DNA of 64,000 nucleotides from Pseudopedobacter beijingensis (GCF_042678145.1 NZ_JBHUDG010000020.1:124001-188000); one strand, 5' to 3'; counted from the stretch's first letter, positions 50,116-59,647 are shown. Notes: a model not told the origin generated them from the sequence alone. Program-made: numbers and translations.

Positions 50116-51414
50116 ATGATAAAAAAAAGAATATCAGGTATTTGGAATTATTTGATAGGTGATGCACCTCAATTTTCACTACAAAGTAGAATTTACCATT
50201 CCATCTGTATTATTACCATACTTGTTATTTTCTACACTATTCCTTTTAGCCTATTAAACAATTTACCCTGGTTAGCTTTACTTTCATCAGGTTTATTGTG
50301 TCTTCAAATCTTTTTATACTATTTATCACGATACAGAAACTGGCTCAATACCAGTATGATTATTTACGCTGTTATTTTCAATATTTTTTTCGCAGTCAGT
50401 TACTATTTCTCATCGGGCATACAGGGCTCGGTACTTTTTTCTTTTATCACAGTGCATTTTTTAATTATAGCTACCGCTCAAAAGAAACATTATTGGCTAT
50501 GGACACTTGGAAATATTATTCTTGTAATATCGCTTATTGTTTATGAATATTATCATCCAGAATTTATTATTGACAGTTATAATGACCGGGTGACACGTTT
50601 TATAGATATCACCTCTACATATATTGTTACTATTCTACTCATTTTTGCCTGCCTAACCTACATCATCAACAATTATAATGTCGAAAAACGTATTGCTGAT
50701 AATAGTTTATCAAAATTGCAACAACTAAACGAAGAAAAGAACAAGTTACTGTCCATTGTTTCTCACGATTTTAATTCTCCTCTAAGCAATATACAAACGT
50801 ATTTAGATATACTTGAACGTACTGATTTAAATCCTGAAAGCCGAAAGGAATTGGAAAAGGAGTTAAGGCAGGTAACTAATGACACGCAACATTTCCTGAA
50901 TAATCTGCTATTGTGGACAAAGAAACAAATGGAGGGTTTCGATTTTTCGATCGCTGCAATTGATATTAACAAATGCTTATACGGAACAGTTGAAATCTGC
51001 AGAAACCTGGCTGTAAATAAAGGCATTTCTTTCGAATATGAAATTCATCAAGATACTTTCATTAAAACCAATAACGACATTTATCAGCTTATTGTACGTA
51101 ACCTGCTAAACAATGCCATTAAGTTTACCCCTTCGGGTGGAAACATAACTATTTCATCTGTGTTAGACAAACAATTTCTGACATTACAGATAAGGGATAA
51201 TGGCAAGGGAATTCCACAAAACAAACAAAACCAAATATTTACTTCTACAGTCAAATCTACTTTTGGTACAAACAATGAAAAAGGCACAGGGTTGGGCCTG
51301 AGAATGTGTAAAGAGTTTACCGAGGCGTTAAATGGAAAAATATGGTTTAAAAGTGAAGATGGAAAAGGTACTACATTTTTCCTTCAAATGCCCTTGGGCT
51401 ACCATTTTGAATAA
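50116..51414 (+). CDS. Membrane sensor histidine kinase (orphan)
   Basis: 432 residues. Six hydrophobic helices (about 28-47, 52-70, 78-98, 104-120, 126-145, 163-185) form the membrane sensor, with almost no periplasmic domain. A coiled linker leads to HisKA with the phospho-acceptor H217 in LLSIVSHDFNSPLSNIQTYL; the common D-L-R sequence is replaced by D-F-N. The HATPase domain has the N box (LIVRNLLNNAIKFTPSGG), G1 (LQIRDNGKGIP) and G2 (EKGTGLGLRMCKEF). No response regulator is encoded within the window. Similar six-helix kinases are common in Sphingobacteriaceae. Signal and partner are unknown. Confidence 0.9.
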   Translation: MIKKRISGIWNYLIGDAPQFSLQSRIYHSICIITILVIFYTIPFSLLNNLPWLALLSSGLLCLQIFLYYLSRYRNWLNTSMIIYAVIFNIFFAVSYYFSSGIQGSVLFSFITVHFLIIATAQKKHYWLWTLGNIILVISLIVYEYYHPEFIIDSYNDRVTRFIDITSTYIVTILLIFACLTYIINNYNVEKRIADNSLSKLQQLNEEKNKLLSIVSHDFNSPLSNIQTYLDILERTDLNPESRKELEKELRQVTNDTQHFLNNLLLWTKKQMEGFDFSIAAIDINKCLYGTVEICRNLAVNKGISFEYEIHQDTFIKTNNDIYQLIVRNLLNNAIKFTPSGGNITISSVLDKQFLTLQIRDNGKGIPQNKQNQIFTSTVKSTFGTNNEKGTGLGLRMCKEFTEALNGKIWFKSEDGKGTTFFLQMPLGYHFE

Positions 51415-51430
51415 GCCCCCGTTTTTAAGT

Positions 51431-52288
51431 TTATTGTTTTTCCAAACTTTGTCTCATTGCTTGAATATTCTTCACAAACTGAGGTTGATTTGATTTCTCG
51501 ACTTCTGTAGCCCACTTTTCAAACCCCTTTTTATCTGCCTTTACAAAATAACTATAAGCCAAATTGTAAGCAGTTTCATATAAATAACCATTATTGGCTG
51601 CTTTATCTATAAAATCCTTATACGTTTTCTCCGCCTCATCTAATTTATCTGCTTTTGTGTAAGCATATACTAGTTCTTTATAAAACAAGCCATTAGTGGG
51701 TTGAACTTTTAAAGCAGCAGATAGTACTTTTACAGCATCATTATATCTACTTAACGCATTGTAAGAATAGGCCAGTTCAAAGAGTAGTTTTTCATTTTGC
51801 TTATCTTCATTATACACCTTCGTTAAAATACCGAGGGCTATATCAGGTTTCCCATTAGCATTGTACATAGATCCTAAAGCTGTCTGATAACTTATTTTAT
51901 CAGCGGAATTATAAATTGACAGCCAGTCAGGCTCTGGCTTTAAATCTAATTGTTTTAACTCCGGCTCTGATAGCACATATACAGCACTGGTATTTTTCCC
52001 CAGTCTATACTTAAAACTCGATTTTTTAGTCTTTGGATCTTCGACTAACTTTTCTAACTCTGTGCCACTTGCGTTTATTCTCCCTTCATACTCAAATGTA
52101 GGTCCAGCCACTACATCTAAATATATGAACCCGAACGAATACAATGAATCTTTAGCTGATTTAGGAAAAACCACCCATTTATCTATAGCATCGTAAAACT
52201 TGGTATTGAATTTAAATACAGTCTGAGCATTTAAGTTTAATGTTCCAGAAAGTATAGTGATTAGAATAAAATAAATACTTTTTTTCAT
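51431..52288 (-). CDS. Exported TPR-repeat protein
   Basis: A 285-residue protein with a signal peptide (ending GTLNLNAQ). The N-terminal half is of unknown fold (FKFNTKFYDAIDKWVVFPKS, LDVVAGPTFEYEGRINASGT). The C-terminal half (about 125-280) is built of TPR-like helices (YQTALGSMYNANGKPDIALG, LFELAYSYNALSRYNDAVKV, FYKELVYAYTKADKLDEAEK, TAYNLAYSYFVKADKKGFEK). It is probably a periplasmic protein-interaction module. The gene converges on the histidine kinase gene with 16 bases between stops and follows the TMEM175-type gene on the same strand by 16 bases, so those two may be co-transcribed. Confidence 0.8.
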   Translation of the reverse strand: MKKSIYFILITILSGTLNLNAQTVFKFNTKFYDAIDKWVVFPKSAKDSLYSFGFIYLDVVAGPTFEYEGRINASGTELEKLVEDPKTKKSSFKYRLGKNTSAVYVLSEPELKQLDLKPEPDWLSIYNSADKISYQTALGSMYNANGKPDIALGILTKVYNEDKQNEKLLFELAYSYNALSRYNDAVKVLSAALKVQPTNGLFYKELVYAYTKADKLDEAEKTYKDFIDKAANNGYLYETAYNLAYSYFVKADKKGFEKWATEVEKSNQPQFVKNIQAMRQSLEKQ

Positions 52289-52304
52289 AGGGTTTGATAT
52301 AATT

Positions 52305-52877
52305 CTAATTATAATATTTCTCTATGCGTTTATCTGGTACTAACCATAACAATGCTATTACATAGTAAATAAAAATACCGAGAAAAGGTAATATAAATGC
52401 CAATAATATTCCTAATATATAACCTATGGTAGAGATGATCTCTTTACTTCCTGAAGTTACGGTTTTTGCTATATCTGAATCTTTACCTTCTGTTTTTATC
52501 GCAACTTTCTCAATAATCATAAATGCAACACTACTCATCAGTAAAACAAAACCATAAACTGCAGTAGGTAAGGTCGAATTATAATTTTCGCCCATCCACC
52601 CCGTGGCTACTGGCAAGAAAGAAAGCCAAAACAATAAATGAAGATTGCTCCATAATATTTTTCCATTTACCTTTTTAATTGTATGAAATAAATGATGATG
52701 ATTATTCCAATAAATCCCAACATAAATAAATGAAAAAAAGTAGGAAAGAAATTTAGGGATATAAGGTTTCAGACTTAAAAGTCCATCACCCACAGGAACT
52801 TTTAAATCTAATACCATAATGGTGATAATAATAGCTAAAACGCCATCACTAAAGGCTTCTAAACGGCTTGTTGTCAT
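52305..52877 (-). CDS. TMEM175-family (DUF1211) potassium channel-like membrane protein
   Basis: A 190-residue integral membrane protein with six predicted helices. The diagnostic sequence is near the N-terminus: RLEAFSDGVLAIIITIMVLD LKVP (residues 5-28), with the R-x-x-x-F-S-D-G filter-helix motif of bacterial TMEM175 channels. It continues with YVGIYWNNHHHLFHTIKKVN, another family block, and a final helix near LPFLGIFIYYVIALLWLVPD. Bacterial members are tetrameric K+-permeable channels. Start ATG gives the motif at the expected place. Confidence 0.9.
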   Translation of the reverse strand: MTTSRLEAFSDGVLAIIITIMVLDLKVPVGDGLLSLKPYIPKFLSYFFSFIYVGIYWNNHHHLFHTIKKVNGKILWSNLHLLFWLSFLPVATGWMGENYNSTLPTAVYGFVLLMSSVAFMIIEKVAIKTEGKDSDIAKTVTSGSKEIISTIGYILGILLAFILPFLGIFIYYVIALLWLVPDKRIEKYYN

Positions 52878-53137
52878 TGGTTTGTTATTGATATTAAAAC
52901 AGCATTAAATCTAATAATTTTCTCAATCAATTTATGGTTCTTTATGATAGAGAAAACACTCTCGTGATAAGTTAAGGGAATAGAGTTCATAAGAAGCACC
53001 TTATCCCAAACAGTAAAGATATTATTACCAAACAGACTTTTATAATCAGTATACCTTACTTACGTAGCTATACAATAATTTAACTTGGTTTCTATGGTGA
53101 TTTTATTGAACTTAGGAACCAATTTACTTTGATTCCA

Positions 53138-54139
53138 ATGAAAAAAACAACATTATTATTTGCAGCTGCTTCGCTATTGGTAGCTTGCAACAACAATCCG
53201 AAACAAACTCAAGACAACAATCAAGATAGTATAACCAGTTCACAGACAACAAGTACGACAGAGCCCCAGGCAAGCGGGACCTTTAATATCGAAAACATTC
53301 CTGTAACTACATCAGATATAGGCAGTTTTCCTTACTTCACTTTGCCTAAAGGATTAAAACCCATGAACAGACCTTTTTTGAAGAATTTCGATGTCTGCTT
53401 TTTCCCAGTAAATGGTATTATGACACCTTTTGAAGGAAAACTCTACAAAATAAATGTAACTGAAGAGCAAGGAGAACAATTCTCTAAACGGTATTTTGAA
53501 AAAAGTATAGAAGATTATTTACAGTCTGTAGGTGCTGTTAAAGTATTTGATGGTATGATAGGCAGGGAAGAATATGAACGTTACAACAAACAAGACCCTA
53601 ATAAAGGTGATGAAGGCGATATAGGCTATGCCGATGAAAATATTAAGTTTTACGTGATTCGCACCAAGGATCAAGGGAATATTTTTATACAGTTTAGCGC
53701 AAACAATTTTGGTGCAAAATTAAATATCCTTCAAGAAGGTACCATGACTCAGACCATTACCAAAATAACTGCGGAAGAGATTGCAAAAGATCTTTCTGAA
53801 AAAGGAAAGTCTATTCTGTACATCAATTTCGATACAGACAAATCTAATCTTACCGCTGACGGAAAAGAAATTGTTCAACAAATAGCGGATGCTTTGAAGA
53901 AAGAAAGCTCGTTAACAATTAATATCGAAGGACATACAGATAATACAGGCGATGCCGCACATAACAAAAAGCTTTCTACAGATCGTGCAAACGCAGTACT
54001 GAACGCTTTAACTACAAATGGCATTAACAAGTCACGTTTAACCGCTCAAGGTTTTGGAGCAGAACACCCACTGGTAGCCAACGACAACGAAGCTAACAAA
54101 GCAAAAAACAGGCGGGTGGAACTTATAAAAACTAATTAA
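53138..54139 (+). CDS. OmpA-family peptidoglycan-binding lipoprotein
   Basis: With the ATG at 53138 the protein has 333 residues and begins MKKTTLLFAAASLLVAC (lipid-attachment C17); the frame opens three codons earlier with TTG. A low-complexity linker rich in Asn, Gln, Thr and Ser follows. A middle domain of unknown type (about 45-205) contains YFTLPKGLKPMNRPFLKNFD. The C-terminal OmpA domain (about 225-333) has ILYINFDTDKSNLTADGKEI, INIEGHTDNTGDAAHNKKLS and LTAQGFGAEHPLVANDNEAN then KAKNRRVELI, the residues that bind diaminopimelate. It probably tethers the outer membrane to the cell wall. Confidence 0.92.
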   Translation: MKKTTLLFAAASLLVACNNNPKQTQDNNQDSITSSQTTSTTEPQASGTFNIENIPVTTSDIGSFPYFTLPKGLKPMNRPFLKNFDVCFFPVNGIMTPFEGKLYKINVTEEQGEQFSKRYFEKSIEDYLQSVGAVKVFDGMIGREEYERYNKQDPNKGDEGDIGYADENIKFYVIRTKDQGNIFIQFSANNFGAKLNILQEGTMTQTITKITAEEIAKDLSEKGKSILYINFDTDKSNLTADGKEIVQQIADALKKESSLTINIEGHTDNTGDAAHNKKLSTDRANAVLNALTTNGINKSRLTAQGFGAEHPLVANDNEANKAKNRRVELIKTN

Positions 54140-54174
54140 GGATGCTTTATAAAAGATTGTCAAAGCGTTAAAAA

Positions 54175-54205
54175 CAAAAAAGCCACTGAATCAGTGGCTT
54201 TTTTT
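54175..54205. terminator. Terminator between the OmpA gene and tRNA-Pro
   Basis: AGCCACTGA (54181-54189) and TCAGTGGCT (54191-54199) form a stem preceded by AAAAA and followed by T6. It serves the OmpA gene and, from the other side, the tRNA transcript. Confidence 0.9.
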
Positions 54206-54206
54206 G

Positions 54207-54280
54207 TCGGGGTGGCAGGATTCGAACCTACGACCTCCACATCCCAAATGTGGCGCGATACCGGGCTACGCTACACCCCG
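54207..54280 (-). tRNA. tRNA-Pro (anticodon TGG)
   Basis: Read on the minus strand the 74-nt gene has a seven-base acceptor stem (CGGGGTG / CACCCCG, discriminator A at 54207). The anticodon arm CCACA-TTTGGGA-TGTGG carries anticodon TGG, and the T arm contains GGTTCGAATCC. CCA is not encoded. It is 36 bases from tRNA-Ser on the same strand. Confidence 0.95.
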
Positions 54281-54316
54281 ATTAGGTATCACCTTTTTTA
54301 AGACTTAAAAGTCTTG

Positions 54317-54403
54317 CGGAGAGAGCGGGATTCGAACCCGCGGTACCGTTTCCAGTACGACAGTTTAGCAAACTGTTCCTTTCGGCCTCTCAGGCACCTC
54401 TCC
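54317..54403 (-). tRNA. tRNA-Ser (anticodon GCT)
   Basis: The 87-nt gene on the minus strand has acceptor GGAGAGG with TCTCTCC, the anticodon loop TTGCTAA between ACAGT and ACTGT (anticodon GCT), a long variable arm (GTACTGGAAACGGTAC) typical of tRNA-Ser, and the T arm GCGGGTTCGAATCCCGC. Probably transcribed together with tRNA-Pro. Confidence 0.95.
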
Positions 54404-54461
54404 TCCCGTTTGGGAATGCAAATATAACAATAGGAATATATCTTCAAAAGAAATTTTAAAA

Positions 54462-56543
54462 CTATTCTGGATAATCTATCCTCACATGGTATATCCCCAT
54501 TAACATTGTCTTGAAAATCAACTTAATAGTTTCAATTTCTTTCAATGTAATATTACTATCATTTAATTGATTTTGTTCCAATTTATAGTCAATAATACGT
54601 TCTACCAGATTATTTATAGACTCTGCATCCGGTTCTTTTAAACTTCTGGACGCCGCTTCCACCGAGTCGGCCAACATTAAAACAGCCGTTTCTTTTGAAA
54701 ACGGAATAGGTCCCGGATATCTAAAAATATTTTCATCAATCAATTTTTCAGGAAAATTCTTTAAAAACGACTGGTAAAAATAATCTACTCTCGAATTTCC
54801 ATGATGTGTTCTGATAAAATCTATGATTACCTCTGGAAGATTATTTCTCCGGGCCAGCTCCACTCCATTAGGCACATGTTTGATAATAATCTGCGCACTG
54901 TCTTCATAAGAAAGCTTATCGTGTGGATTTAATCCTTTAATCTGATTTTCAATAAAAAACTGTGGGTTCTCAATTTTACCAATATCATGATACAAAGCAC
55001 CTGCTCTTACCAACAAAGCATTTCCCCCTATTTTAAAGATAGCCGATTCTGCCAAATTAGCTACCTGCAAAGAATGCTGAAATGTTCCCGGAGCTTTAAA
55101 TGCTAATTCTCTCAACAAACTGGTATTGGTATTGGTCAGTTCCATTAAAGTAATATCAGACGTTATACCAAACATTTTTTCGAAAAGATAAATTAACGGA
55201 TAGGCCAGCAACGACAATAATACACTGATAATAAACGGTGTAAATTTCATCCAATCCAATGCTGCAAAAGTCCCTTCTCTGATTAATGAAATACCTAAAT
55301 AAGCAACTATATAATTCAGCAATATTAATAAGGAGCTTATCAGAAATTGCTCTCTGCGTACCAGATTCTTGATACTATAAATGGCAACCATGCCTGCAGT
55401 AATCTGTAAAAATGCAAACTCAAAGCTATTAGGAACAAAAAAACCGGCAATTAACACTACCAAAAGATGGATATTTAAAGCCAACCGGGTATCAAACAAT
55501 ATCCTTATAATGACGGGAACTATACAATAGGGAATGTAATATACGCTGGGTAGTTTAATTTTTATAGCCCACGACAGAAATACCAGCATTCCAATAATAA
55601 CCACCAATATCAGAGATATCTGCCTGTTATCATAAAAAATATCCTTTCTAAAAAGGTAGAGGAAAACCATCAATAAAAATATCACCAATCCTACTGCTAA
55701 AAACTGGCCTAAAAAAACCAGTTCCCTGCTTCCTCTTACTTTAGCATTTTCTTCATAAGCTTGCTTTAATGATTCTAACTTTTGATAAACACCCTCATTA
55801 ACAGTATTTCCATTTTCAATAATAACCTCTCCTTTCTGCACCATCCCACGGGTTACCGATACATTTTCCACCGCCTGCCTTTCCAGTGCTTCTGTAAAAC
55901 GTTCATCCAGAATAATATTTGGAGTTATTCTATCTTTAATAACACTGATTAAGATATCTGTGCGCACCTGTTTATTAGCCACTATTTTCTCGCTAATCTG
56001 CGACAATGCAGATGATGTAGTTAGCAATGTTGCAGTACTTACCTCTCTTCGCACATTGTTTTTCAACAAAGTAATCAGATAACTTCCACCATCTTGTTTC
56101 TTTTGATAATTTTGGTTGAGTCCAATAATCCCGCGTTCATAGATATCTCTCAATACATTAAAACCATATTCGAAAGTTTTCTCCTTATTATCATTTTCTG
56201 TAAGAGAGGCCGCTCTCCATTTAGCTTCAAAATCTGCCTGATACTGGTTAAGCTGAGCATCCTGAATTTTATCATCAACTCTATAAACCGGTAAAACAGA
56301 TTTCAGTATACTTTCCTTATCCTTTTTTATCTCTGCATCGGTTTTCTTAATTGCATAATTATAGGGCGATATCAGATCGTCATGCAGCCAAACCATTCCT
56401 CTTTCAAATTCGTATTTAAAACGGGGTTGTTTGGGTAAGACAATAGTGATAACGGTAACACTGAAAAACATCAGGATGTATTTAATTACCGAAGCATATT
56501 TCCGGTATATAATCTGATGCGAATTTTTATTAAATCGGTTCAC
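54462..56543 (-). CDS. 7TM-HD family phosphohydrolase (PgpH-like c-di-AMP phosphodiesterase)
   Basis: 693 residues. A first transmembrane helix (about 20-40) is followed by an extracytoplasmic 7TMR-HDED domain (about 45-275), then seven helices (about 277-460). A cytoplasmic HD domain follows with FQHSLQVANLAESA, ALYHDIGKIENPQFFIENQ, HVPNGVELARRNNLPEVIID FIRTHHGN and a conserved MLADSVEAASRSL. This is the layout of PgpH, which degrades cyclic di-AMP in Listeria and is widespread in Bacteroidota. Gene symbol is withheld because the activity has not been shown for this protein. It is the gene upstream of the tRNA pair on the same strand. Confidence 0.9.
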   Translation of the reverse strand: MNRFNKNSHQIIYRKYASVIKYILMFFSVTVITIVLPKQPRFKYEFERGMVWLHDDLISPYNYAIKKTDAEIKKDKESILKSVLPVYRVDDKIQDAQLNQYQADFEAKWRAASLTENDNKEKTFEYGFNVLRDIYERGIIGLNQNYQKKQDGGSYLITLLKNNVRREVSTATLLTTSSALSQISEKIVANKQVRTDILISVIKDRITPNIILDERFTEALERQAVENVSVTRGMVQKGEVIIENGNTVNEGVYQKLESLKQAYEENAKVRGSRELVFLGQFLAVGLVIFLLMVFLYLFRKDIFYDNRQISLILVVIIGMLVFLSWAIKIKLPSVYYIPYCIVPVIIRILFDTRLALNIHLLVVLIAGFFVPNSFEFAFLQITAGMVAIYSIKNLVRREQFLISSLLILLNYIVAYLGISLIREGTFAALDWMKFTPFIISVLLSLLAYPLIYLFEKMFGITSDITLMELTNTNTSLLRELAFKAPGTFQHSLQVANLAESAIFKIGGNALLVRAGALYHDIGKIENPQFFIENQIKGLNPHDKLSYEDSAQIIIKHVPNGVELARRNNLPEVIIDFIRTHHGNSRVDYFYQSFLKNFPEKLIDENIFRYPGPIPFSKETAVLMLADSVEAASRSLKEPDAESINNLVERIIDYKLEQNQLNDSNITLKEIETIKLIFKTMLMGIYHVRIDYPE

Positions 56544-56562
56544 AAGATTTATTTTATTTTAA

Positions 56563-56631
56563 AACCGCAAAGAGCGCCAAGTTCTCAAAGAATTAAAATC
56601 CATCTCCGTATTCTTTGTGTACTTTGTGGTT
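56563..56631. repeat. Imperfect inverted repeat (AACCGCAAAG ... CTTTGTGGTT)
   Basis: The left arm AACCGCAAAGAGCGCCAAG with AAAGAAT pairs imperfectly with ATTCTTTGTGTACTTTGTGG, TT on the right. The element lies between divergent genes (HD hydrolase and a secreted protein). Elements with this AACC(G/A)CAAAG...CTTTG(T/C)GGTT form are familiar in Bacteroidota intergenic DNA. Confidence 0.65.
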
Positions 56632-56785
56632 AATGTTTCATTTTACAAAAATAAGACTTTAAAACTAACTACTTAAGCAAAAACAAACACAAGTCTTTAA
56701 AGTTTATATGGCTGGCTTCTTCTGCGCTATTACTGTTTTTTTCATAAATTGCAAACAACAAGTAGATCAATAAACACATAGTAAC

Positions 56786-57688
56786 ATGCGCTTTTTCTTA
56801 TTTCTGACTCTTCTAGCATTCTTAAAACCGTTTAACCTCAGCGCTCAGGAATTATCTATGTACCAATATGAGGACTCTCTTAAAGTATTGGGAAATGTAA
56901 TCATTAACGATACCACGGAAACAGCCCGCAGCACCGCTAACGAAAAATTTATCAAAACCTTAATAAATGCCTTAAAAACAAAAGGCTCTTTTAATTATAA
57001 ATTTTCGAGATTACAGAATATCGTATCCATCGTCACTCCAGAAGACAGGAAGTTTCGGGTATTTACCTGGTTCGTTTTTAGTCGCAACGGAAATTTCAGG
57101 TATTACGGTGCTATACAAATGAGTAATCCCGAAAAACTGGAACTAATTCCTCTTATTGACGGCACACAGGAACTGGAAAACGGTACCGAACAAACCCTGT
57201 TACCTTCTAGTAAATGGTTAGGCTCTGTTTATTACAATATAACTCCCGTAACCGGAAAACCTTTTTACTATATTTTATTGGGATGGAAAGGAAACTCCAT
57301 TGAAAGCAGCTCTAAAGTAATTGAAACATTAAGTTTCGAAAATGGGCGTGTAGTATTTGGTAAGCCAGTATTTCAACAAGAACCCAAATCTAACATTTAT
57401 CTTGCTCGGAGGGTATTCACCTACAATAGCGATGCATCCATGTTTTTACGTTACATCAAAAACGATAAAGTTTTTGCTTTCGACCATCTGGTGCCTCCAC
57501 ATCAGGAATTCCAAAACAGTAAAGACAAATATATCCCAGATCTCACCTACGATGGCTACAAATACAAAAACGGAAAATGGATATATGTGGAAGATCTTGA
57601 TTTAAAAAATCTTCCTGACGAAAAAGACGACTCTTTTGTAGACCCCTCTAAAATAACTCCCAGCAGTATCCCTATTCGGAAATATTGA
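56786..57688 (+). CDS. Conserved exported protein of unknown function
   Basis: 300 residues with a signal peptide (MRFFLFLTLLAFLKPFNLSA). The mature protein is soluble, with FNYKFSRLQNIVSIVTPEDR, KFRVFTWFVFSRNGNFRYYG, YYNITPVTGKPFYYILLGWK, GNSIESSSKVIETLSFENGR and a terminal DYxxDGxKYKNGKWIYVED-like segment (DLTYDGYKYKNGKWIYVEDL). I recognise it as a family conserved in Bacteroidota but no function is known to me. It has a Pro/Ser/Thr-rich C-terminus. Its own promoter should lie in the divergent region upstream. Confidence 0.72.
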   Translation: MRFFLFLTLLAFLKPFNLSAQELSMYQYEDSLKVLGNVIINDTTETARSTANEKFIKTLINALKTKGSFNYKFSRLQNIVSIVTPEDRKFRVFTWFVFSRNGNFRYYGAIQMSNPEKLELIPLIDGTQELENGTEQTLLPSSKWLGSVYYNITPVTGKPFYYILLGWKGNSIESSSKVIETLSFENGRVVFGKPVFQQEPKSNIYLARRVFTYNSDASMFLRYIKNDKVFAFDHLVPPHQEFQNSKDKYIPDLTYDGYKYKNGKWIYVEDLDLKNLPDEKDDSFVDPSKITPSSIPIRKY

Positions 57689-57833
57689 TATTAAGCTTTG
57701 TTTTCCGGCTTTGTTTTGTAAATTGATTGTTTCATTTTAAGTGTAATTATCATTTTTTATTTATTATTGATGGTTAAATACTTCTTATTGAGAAAAAACA
57801 TACAATAACACTAACATATATTTTTTATTTACT

Positions 57834-59606
57834 ATGCTGCAAAGCCGACCTAACGAAACCGATTTTTTCAAGAGTAATGTCCTTGGACACCCATCGGGAC
57901 TATTTGTTTTGTTCTTTACCGAAATGTGGGAACGTTTTTCCTATTATGGAATGAGGGCCTTACTGGTACTTTTCTTAACCTCTTCTATATTGGGTGACAA
58001 TGCAGGTTGGGGCTGGCCACGTGAAAATGCCCTGGCTATTTATGGTTCATACACTTCGTTAGCTTACCTGACCCCTATTTTAGGTGGCTATGTAGCCGAT
58101 AGAATTATAGGTTACCGTTGGGCTGTTATAGTGGGAGCCCTATTAATGACCTTAGGCCATTTATCTATGGCTTTCGAGTTTAATCCTATATTTATGTATC
58201 TGGGCTTATGCCTGCTTGTACTGGGCAATGGTTTCTTTAAACCCAATATGACATCTATTGTAGCTCAGATTTATGAAAAACACCCCGAAAAGAAAGATGG
58301 TGCCTACACCATTTTCTATATGGGCGTAAACGCAGGGGCCTTTTTAGGGATGCTTTTATGCGGTTATATAGGCGAAAGCCCTGATTGGGGCTGGAGTTAT
58401 GGCTTTGGTTTAGCTGGTATTTTTATGTTATTAGGCATGTTACAATTCTACTTCACCCAAAATATTTTTGGAAATGTAGGTTTAAAACCCACTTATGATG
58501 GAGACCAGGTAAAGCCCATTAACGAAACACCCGAAGAAGCCAAAAAAAATCCATTCTCTACCTTTGACCTTACTGTTATATCCATTATCGCTATTATTGG
58601 CCTCACGTGGATTATTAACGATCCCATGTCCAAGATTACCGACATCAACCTATTTAATTTCTCTATATCAGGTATTTCCGGAAACACCCTCTCAATATGT
58701 ATAGCTCTAGTTCTTTTCATTTTTATTTTAATCAAGAGAATTTTGCAATACACAACCGTCCTTAGAGACAAAATGATTGCCGTAATTGTACTTGCTTTCA
58801 TCACTATCTTCTTTTGGGCTTCTTTTGAACAGGCAGGAGGATCTATGACCATTTTTGCAAAAGATTACACAGCAAGAATACTGGAAGGAAATGCTAAAAT
58901 AGGTTTTAACATAGCAAATACCCTTATCACAGTTGTACCTTTAATAATTATCACCTTTGTTCTTTTTAAATTATTCCAGCAAACTTTTAAGAAATATGCT
59001 ATTGGCAACACTATTCTTTTAAGTTCGTTCATTATTGTATGGGGACTGGTTATTTTTATGCTTAAAGCTCAATATGCAGATGTACAGGCAGAAGTACCCG
59101 CAACCTGGTTCGGAATTTTAAATGCCTTGTTTATTATAAGCTGTGCACCCTTGGTTTCTAAAATCTGGGAAAGCAAATACAATCCACCTGCAACATTTAA
59201 ATACGGAATTGGTATGATTTTATTAGGAATAGGCTTTGCCGTATTAGCCTACGGAGCCAGCTCTATTCCGCAGGGAGCTAAGACAGCATCAGTGAGTATG
59301 ATGTGGTTAGTTTTTGCCTACTTTTTTCATACCATGGGCGAACTTTTTATTTCTCCGGTTGGACTTTCTTATGTCAGTAAACTTGTTCCGGGACGCATGA
59401 TTGCTATTATGTTTGGTATCTGGTATTTAGCTATCGCTATAGGCAACAAACTAGCCGGAACTATGGGGGGTATGATAGACGAGATTACAGCACAATATTC
59501 TATGTCTACATTTTTTATGCTATTTACCTTTATTCCAATTGCATTAGGTATATTTATCATGATGCTAACGCCTTTATTAAAAAAATTGATGCATGGCGTC
59601 CATTAA
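57834..59606 (+). CDS. Proton-dependent oligopeptide transporter (POT/PTR2 family), first copy
   Basis: A 590-residue MFS carrier of di-/tripeptides with about 14 helices. The proton-coupling motif E-x-x-E-R is in FFTEMWERFSYYGMRALLVL. Other POT signatures are LTPILGGYVADRIIGYRWAV, VLGNGFFKPNMTSIVAQIYE and YTIFYMGVNAGAFLGMLLCG YIGE. Later helices include FFWASFEQAGGSMTIFAKDY and YFFHTMGELFISPVGLSYVS KLVP. The extra length compared with copy 2 comes mainly from the cytoplasmic loop between helices 6 and 7. It is followed after 41 bases by a paralogue, so the two are one transcription unit. Confidence 0.94.
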   Translation: MLQSRPNETDFFKSNVLGHPSGLFVLFFTEMWERFSYYGMRALLVLFLTSSILGDNAGWGWPRENALAIYGSYTSLAYLTPILGGYVADRIIGYRWAVIVGALLMTLGHLSMAFEFNPIFMYLGLCLLVLGNGFFKPNMTSIVAQIYEKHPEKKDGAYTIFYMGVNAGAFLGMLLCGYIGESPDWGWSYGFGLAGIFMLLGMLQFYFTQNIFGNVGLKPTYDGDQVKPINETPEEAKKNPFSTFDLTVISIIAIIGLTWIINDPMSKITDINLFNFSISGISGNTLSICIALVLFIFILIKRILQYTTVLRDKMIAVIVLAFITIFFWASFEQAGGSMTIFAKDYTARILEGNAKIGFNIANTLITVVPLIIITFVLFKLFQQTFKKYAIGNTILLSSFIIVWGLVIFMLKAQYADVQAEVPATWFGILNALFIISCAPLVSKIWESKYNPPATFKYGIGMILLGIGFAVLAYGASSIPQGAKTASVSMMWLVFAYFFHTMGELFISPVGLSYVSKLVPGRMIAIMFGIWYLAIAIGNKLAGTMGGMIDEITAQYSMSTFFMLFTFIPIALGIFIMMLTPLLKKLMHGVH

Positions 59607-59647
59607 TTAAGCTAACAATAATACCAGGAAAAACTACTATTTAGAAA

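Noticed and set aside
54207..54403. tRNA genes as an integration site of a mobile island
   Set aside because: No integrase gene and no repeated tRNA 3' end is visible; the flanking genes look like core genes.
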